From contig OY740770.1 of assembly GCA_963513935.1 (NCBI GenBank), positions 90,146,198-90,210,197 on the forward strand: a stretch of DNA of 64,000 bases, in the 5' to 3' direction. Each line of letters opens with the position of its first letter. Positions within the stretch are counted from its first letter, which is position 1. Origin of the DNA: Aphrophora alni (lineage: Eukaryota > Arthropoda > Insecta > Hemiptera > Aphrophoridae). Positions 58,951 to 64,000 of the stretch are shown here, in pieces. The translations under genes were made by a program, and so were the position numbers. The notes beneath the pieces were generated by a model. It was not told the DNA's origin and searched no databases. It worked only from the letters and a program-made list of their open reading frames with translations.

Positions 58951-61900
58951 TAAAGGTATTCCTAAATATGTTTCAACGTTTCAAAATTATTAGTAAAGTT
59001 TTATTTTTTAGGAATTATTAAATTTTTCTTTCTTTTATTTTAGAGTTTTAAGTAAAAAGGGGATATCTTGTGTTTTTTCTCATCCTATATTTTCGATCAG
59101 GATCACACTTCGACAGTCGATATCATGCAGTCGATACATGTTTCCGAATATATTGTTTGTCAGATTTAATATTGTTTCCGTGTGTTTCAAACACTGTAAA
59201 TAAAGAAAATTATTACTTTTAGTGCAATCCTAAACCACCAAACTAAAAATACTCTTAATGTATAAGAAAATCTTTTAAAACTTTTTAAAGTAATAAAAGA
59301 AACAGTCTTACTGATAATTTGGGATTTGTTTTTATTTGTTTTATCAAAATTTGAATGACCATATAAAAAAATTAAAAATTTTATTAAAGTCAAATAATTT
59401 GAAATGTTGTATTTACTTTAAAATAAATATTTATTAGGTTGTGGAATTCAGGAAAACGAATATAATATGAATTTATACTATGTGTCATAACCATGCGTTT
59501 GTAGTCAAATTCCAATAATTATGTTTTTGTTATTTGTCGGAATTATTTGTAGGTTTACACGTATACAATTAAGACTAAATAACAACAAAAAAATATTAAA
59601 AACTGATGGCCAATAAACATAGAATTATTTGATATTTTAAACCATTTTCCAGAATTCCACAGCCTCTTTCTTTTTTTTTTCATTTAATATATAACGCAGT
59701 CTAATCTTGAGTTGTATTATCTTTAAAACTATTTAAAATTTAAAACTAAATGCCGAGGAGAGTTTCGATATTTAAACTATCAATTCAATGTATTATATTG
59801 ATATTTATCAATCAAATTTAATCCTCCCTATATGTTCAACAATAAACTCTTAAACTTTTTCGTAGAAATATTGCACAACATAGAACAAGTGTTCCTTCTG
59901 AAATTTCGTAAATACAATCTGTTTGACCACTCGTATTGACAACAATCATAACAAACATGACACAAAAACCAATATAACGTATATAAGCGTATACAAAATA
60001 TAATAATATACCTAATAGCTTGAAATTTCCCCATTAAAAAAATAAAATAAATAAAATAAAAATTTGATAAACACCATTAACTAAATTACGTAACGTACAG
60101 ATATTATGGCAGTAAAAGTAGCATAAATATATTAACAGCAACGGCATAAAACAGTATGCCATTAGCTAAACCTAGTCTTTAGTAAGAAGATCATAAAGAC
60201 ATTTTTTTAAACGAAATATAAAAAAGGTTTTAAAATAATCTTTCAGATCGAAAGGAAATAATAAAGATTTGTATCCTAACTTTGGAGGTAGAACCACACT
60301 ATGAAAAGTCAAAATGTTATTTAAAGAAATACCCAAAATAAAAAGAATCGGACCTTTTCCTTAAAATGTTAAGATGACCTTAAAATTATGTTTGATTCCT
60401 TTCAAGTGACAGTTTATTTTTAAATTATAGATAGTTTTAGATAATATCTAATTCCATTGGACATGGTAAGTATTGAAAGGAATAAGTTTAAATATAAAAA
60501 CTAGTCTAACATGTAAGTCAAAGATAAAACATCTATCTATAAAATACCGTAAATTAAGCTTTTAATTACAATTTAAATTAATTCTTAAAATTTTATTAAA
60601 AAATGGGAAGTAAAATATATCCAAAATTCACTTCATAATCGATTGTAGAAATTATTAGAAATGATACTACATAGAAAATAATTACAAGGAAAATTATACT
60701 ACTAATTTGATAATGGATAATGGAATGGTAATAATAAAAATCGTAAAAATAAATTTAAAAAAATATTAGCCAATCATGATGAATTAAATTAAATTTTATT
60801 GTTCTTTTAAATAAAACAGTGGAGCTACATGTAAATTCAAAGCTTTAGCCTAGACCTTATCATTTATTTACTATCATTGTTTTTTTATGTATGGTACGTG
60901 AGGGTTAAACACGAGGCCATAAGTTAAACACCAAAGTTACAGTAGATGCAAGATATTTCCCCGTAAAATACGATTACGCCAGGTAGCCGCATATGAGCAC
61001 AGGTTTCATCCACCATCAAGGTAATTTCCCTTTGTAGGTTTACTATTTATTGAAATAAGAACAATTCCCTTAGTTCTAGATATCACTGTGAGATTAATTT
61101 TGTAGTTAACGTGGAAGTGGTACTAACTAATAAGAGGTAAGCAGTGTCTATAGTTGTGTTTGAAACACTAAAGGAAGTGTTGCTAAAGAAGTTTGAAAAG
61201 TAAGAGCGGAGACACACTCCAAGTTGCAGAACATTAGTGCGAACCGCCAGTTGAAGCACCCTTAGAAGTAAAGCAACAAATCTGCAAGGTTAGTATCGAT
61301 AATTTTCTTTTAATAAAAGATATTTTCTTGACTTATTATCTCGACAGTTTCATCCATTATTTGATATTTATAAACTTTAATACAAAGAGTAGACTTGCCA
61401 CTACTACTTTTATCATATTAGTATACATATGTTTATGAAAATCCCCTTTTATAGTCTCACAATTTCTTCACTTAGCTCAGTGAAAACTCTATATTAAATT
61501 TTTCATAAATATAAATATTCACTCCCGATGTTTGAACATTAAATGAGATATTTTTTAATAATGTAGAGACTGTATGTGTTAACATAAAACTATGTAAACC
61601 TACATTTTATATATTCTGATAATATATGTTAATAATAATTCATGTTTAATATCATTTTGGTTTTTCAAATTTCTGCAGCCTAAATATATTTGATTAGTCT
61701 ATTTTGATCGGCTCAAGGTTAAAAAATAATATTGATGTTGGTTAACGTTAATCCAAATTCTGGATAGCTTCTTTAAAATACAAGCTTCAAGTATGATACA
61801 CATCTCCGTTTTTACATAACAAATATATATAGACATGTTTAAAAGGACAATTATTGTATAACAAATTCAATGATTTATTATAAAAAATAATGAAATAATT

Positions 61901-62523
61901 TGTAAGAAATACCGTAAAAGTAATGAAAAGAAAAAAAAGTCGATCGCAATGAAAATTATTTTGTGTATAGAGTTTTTAAGCATGGTAGTCAAATGTAGGC
62001 TTTGCCTGGGTTTAAAGCGAGTCAACGTAGTGTCATTAAATAAAACATTGGATATCAACTTCTCACATAGAAAACAAAGATTCTAACCTTGTTTCTATAG
62101 ATAGCACCAAAATATTTCAGTAATACAATAATTATTATTCTTTGGAAATTGATAAAAAAAATAAAGATTCACCCTGTCTTCCGAAAATAAAATTATATCT
62201 GCATCTGTTCTTTGAAGAAGCTCCAAGAAAATTTAAATTCCGACTTTGCCTCCATTGAATGAATTAAAACAATGAAATAGAAAATTAAATTTTATCTTAG
62301 TAGACGATAAGTATAAACAAAAATGTGCATCTTGTTTACAAATATGGGACCTCGTAAATTTTAAAAGGATTCCTACATTGCTATATGTAACGGCAAATAA
62401 AGAAACCATGTATTTTTTCAGTATTTCGAAACGGAACATTTTAAAAATAGAATAAAATTCAGCTTTTACAGATTCGAAATTACTCATTGTAGATTGAAAC
62501 AAATAATTTTAAAAAATGCAAAT

Positions 62524-62533
62524 ATTTGGTAAG

Positions 62534-62621
<88 letters not shown>

Positions 62622-62640
62622 TATATATAACTTACCAAAT
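62524..62640. repeat. Inverted repeat enclosing (TA)n and (ATA)n
   Basis: ATTTGGTAAGTTATATA at the left (from 62524) and its exact complement TATATAACTTACCAAAT at the right (to 62640) enclose a (TA)n tract, TCATATATA and an (ATA)n tract. The whole can fold into one long hairpin. Confidence 0.8.
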
Positions 62641-63090
62641 GTTTGGAAATAAAATCTTCATACACTTATTATTATACATTCCTTAACATTATTTGTGTAA
62701 TATAATTTCACACCAGTACTAAGAATGTCAAGAATGCTGAGATAACTTCACGCTTTACAGATCACAATGATGGTGGATGTTGTAAAGATATTTCTAACCA
62801 GTTTCCCAACAACTAATGCTATTCATATCCGGCGAACCAAATTACACAGTTCGTTTACTTCGTTTCATCTTTTAATTGATTTTAAAGGTCGGTTTATCTA
62901 GAATAACTTCATCAATTAATTTCATTCAGATTGTAAAATAAACTGAGAAATATTATTTTATTTAAAAATATAATTGAAAAGATTAAACTAAACAACGAGA
63001 TATAATTTTAATATTCAATTACATATTTATGAACAGAACTCTAACATATAAATAAATATTGAGCTTTACTTGTTGGTTAATAATAGATAG

Positions 63091-63328
63091 AATAAACATC
63101 GAAGAAAATATCTCACAATAATTACATTTACTGATTCAAACGCGTTTCAACGACAAAGGGACTATCCTCAGTGATACAAGAGCTACAATAACTAAACTAT
63201 TAAATGTTACTATGAGTTTTATTTTAGTGATTGTACCTCATGTATCAGTGAAGGTGGTGACTTTGACGTTGAAACGCGTTTGATTAAGTAAAAGTAATTT
63301 TTGTGAGAACATGTGTTCGTGTTTTATT
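63091..63328. mobile_element. Small inverted-repeat element, copy B (238 bp)
   Basis: Right arm (reverse complement) AATAAAACACGAACACATGT then CTCACAAAAATTACTTTTAC; left arm is a degraded AATAAACATCGAAGAAAATA then TCTCACAATAATTACATTTA. Both arms have CAAACGCGTTTCAACG followed by CAAAG. The middle contains CTCATGTATCAGTGA, shared with copy A. A further fragment of similar style (TTCGATAGTTCTGCTATCAT, CTTCAGAGGTACACC) lies at about 63440-63487. Confidence 0.75.
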
Positions 63329-64000
63329 CTACCTACAACAATAAAATCATAAAAAGAAATATAGGAATCTAACAAGGGAAGACCCCCAAACCACAAAATA
63401 ACACAAATACACAAAACTATACAATGCGTTTATATTACCTTATGTACATTTCGATAGTTCTGCTATCATCTTCAGAGGTACACCTAAGGTTATGCTTTGT
63501 TCATATACAGTCAGCACAGTGCTCTAGTGATTTGTTTACAGAAAGCTAAGTTCCGTTGGAACACTGACAGATTTTTCAGCTTTATCTTCTTTTTTTATTT
63601 GCTATATTTATTTTAGTTGTACATTTCATATTTTGTGTTCTTACAGAAATAGCAAAATAATACTGATTTCTACAGGACCATCATTAACCCAGTTTGAAGG
63701 GTTCTTTAGTTGTCTTTTTAAAATATCGTTGCTGAGGAAGTGGAATTGTGAATACGATTAAATCACGGAGAATTTTAATTTCGGGTTAATGATGATTATT
63801 GTTGCTTTGGTGTTATTAAACTTATTTTTGTATGTGTAAGCATATTAGTGGTTTTCTATAGTACGTGATTTGTACTTGGTTTTAAAAGATGAGGAAAAAG
63901 GGGTGATGTATGGAATAAACTAAATTATGACAATTTTATTTTGTTATAAAGAAATCTCAGAAAAATGTAAAATTTAATGGTTGACACCCCGATTGTATTG

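Larger units (their letters stand above)
58951..64000. other. Right flank with no fully supported gene
   Basis: AT-rich sequence upstream of the DIP start on its strand. It contains a less AT-rich block at 60890-61290 that ends in CTGCAAG|GTTAGT (possible plus-strand 5' exon), the hairpin at 62.5 kb and the inverted-repeat element at 63.1-63.3 kb. No coding exon convinced me. Distal DIP 5' UTR exons could lie here. Confidence 0.5.

Overview
This is a very AT-rich (roughly 70-75 % A+T by eye) animal genomic window. It has large introns, many microsatellites and many decayed mobile elements. The dominant gene belongs to an arthropod family of neuronal Ig-superfamily receptors, so the source is almost certainly an insect or close arthropod; I cannot name the order or species.

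The backbone is one minus-strand gene from 58298 down to 12166. It is a DIP (Dpr-interacting protein) type, lachesin-like cell-surface protein. I resolve nine coding exons whose splice phases all match: signal peptide, three Ig domains, a Ser/Thr-rich stalk and a short hydrophobic C-terminus typical of a GPI anchor. The spliced coding length is 1269 nt, or 422 residues. The last intron is about 26 kb and separates the stalk exon (38.4 kb) from the tail exon (12.2 kb).

Inside that 26-kb intron, on the opposite strand, lies a second multi-exon gene (about 23.6-35.9 kb). It has a probable non-coding first exon and five phase-consistent coding exons, for about 217 residues. I do not recognise the family. 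Its first coding exon carries a one-base frame discrepancy at an A run.

Other coding traces: a 57-codon plus-strand exon at 58776-58950 with an excellent acceptor and an AATAAA overlapping its stop, just upstream of the DIP start; a TATA-box plus signal-peptide-like short exon inside a TTAA-flanked element (14.5-15.9 kb); and two degenerate IS630/Tc1-mariner-type transposase fragments (22.1-23.0 kb and 50.3 kb).

Repeats by region: 0-0.9 kb is the 3' end of a mobile element with about 150-bp internal tandem units, and a related copy with its 5' head lies at 54.25-55.1 kb. At 13.8 and 36.5 kb there are two copies of a small hairpin element with an (AT)n tail. At 16.1-16.3 kb there is a tandem duplication. 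At 18-20.4 kb there is decayed mobile-element sequence. At 20.44-22.13 kb there is a six-copy 281-bp satellite abutting the transposase remnant. At 32.05-32.65 kb there is a four-copy 150-bp tandem repeat. At 42.6 and 63.1 kb there are copies of a small inverted-repeat element. Long simple repeats are (GA)n at 37.6 and 54.9-55.1 kb, (GT)49 at 53.2 kb beside a DIP exon, and several (AT)n tracts. The 0.9-12 kb flank and most of 59-64 kb show no gene I can support. I saw no tRNA, rRNA or CRISPR.
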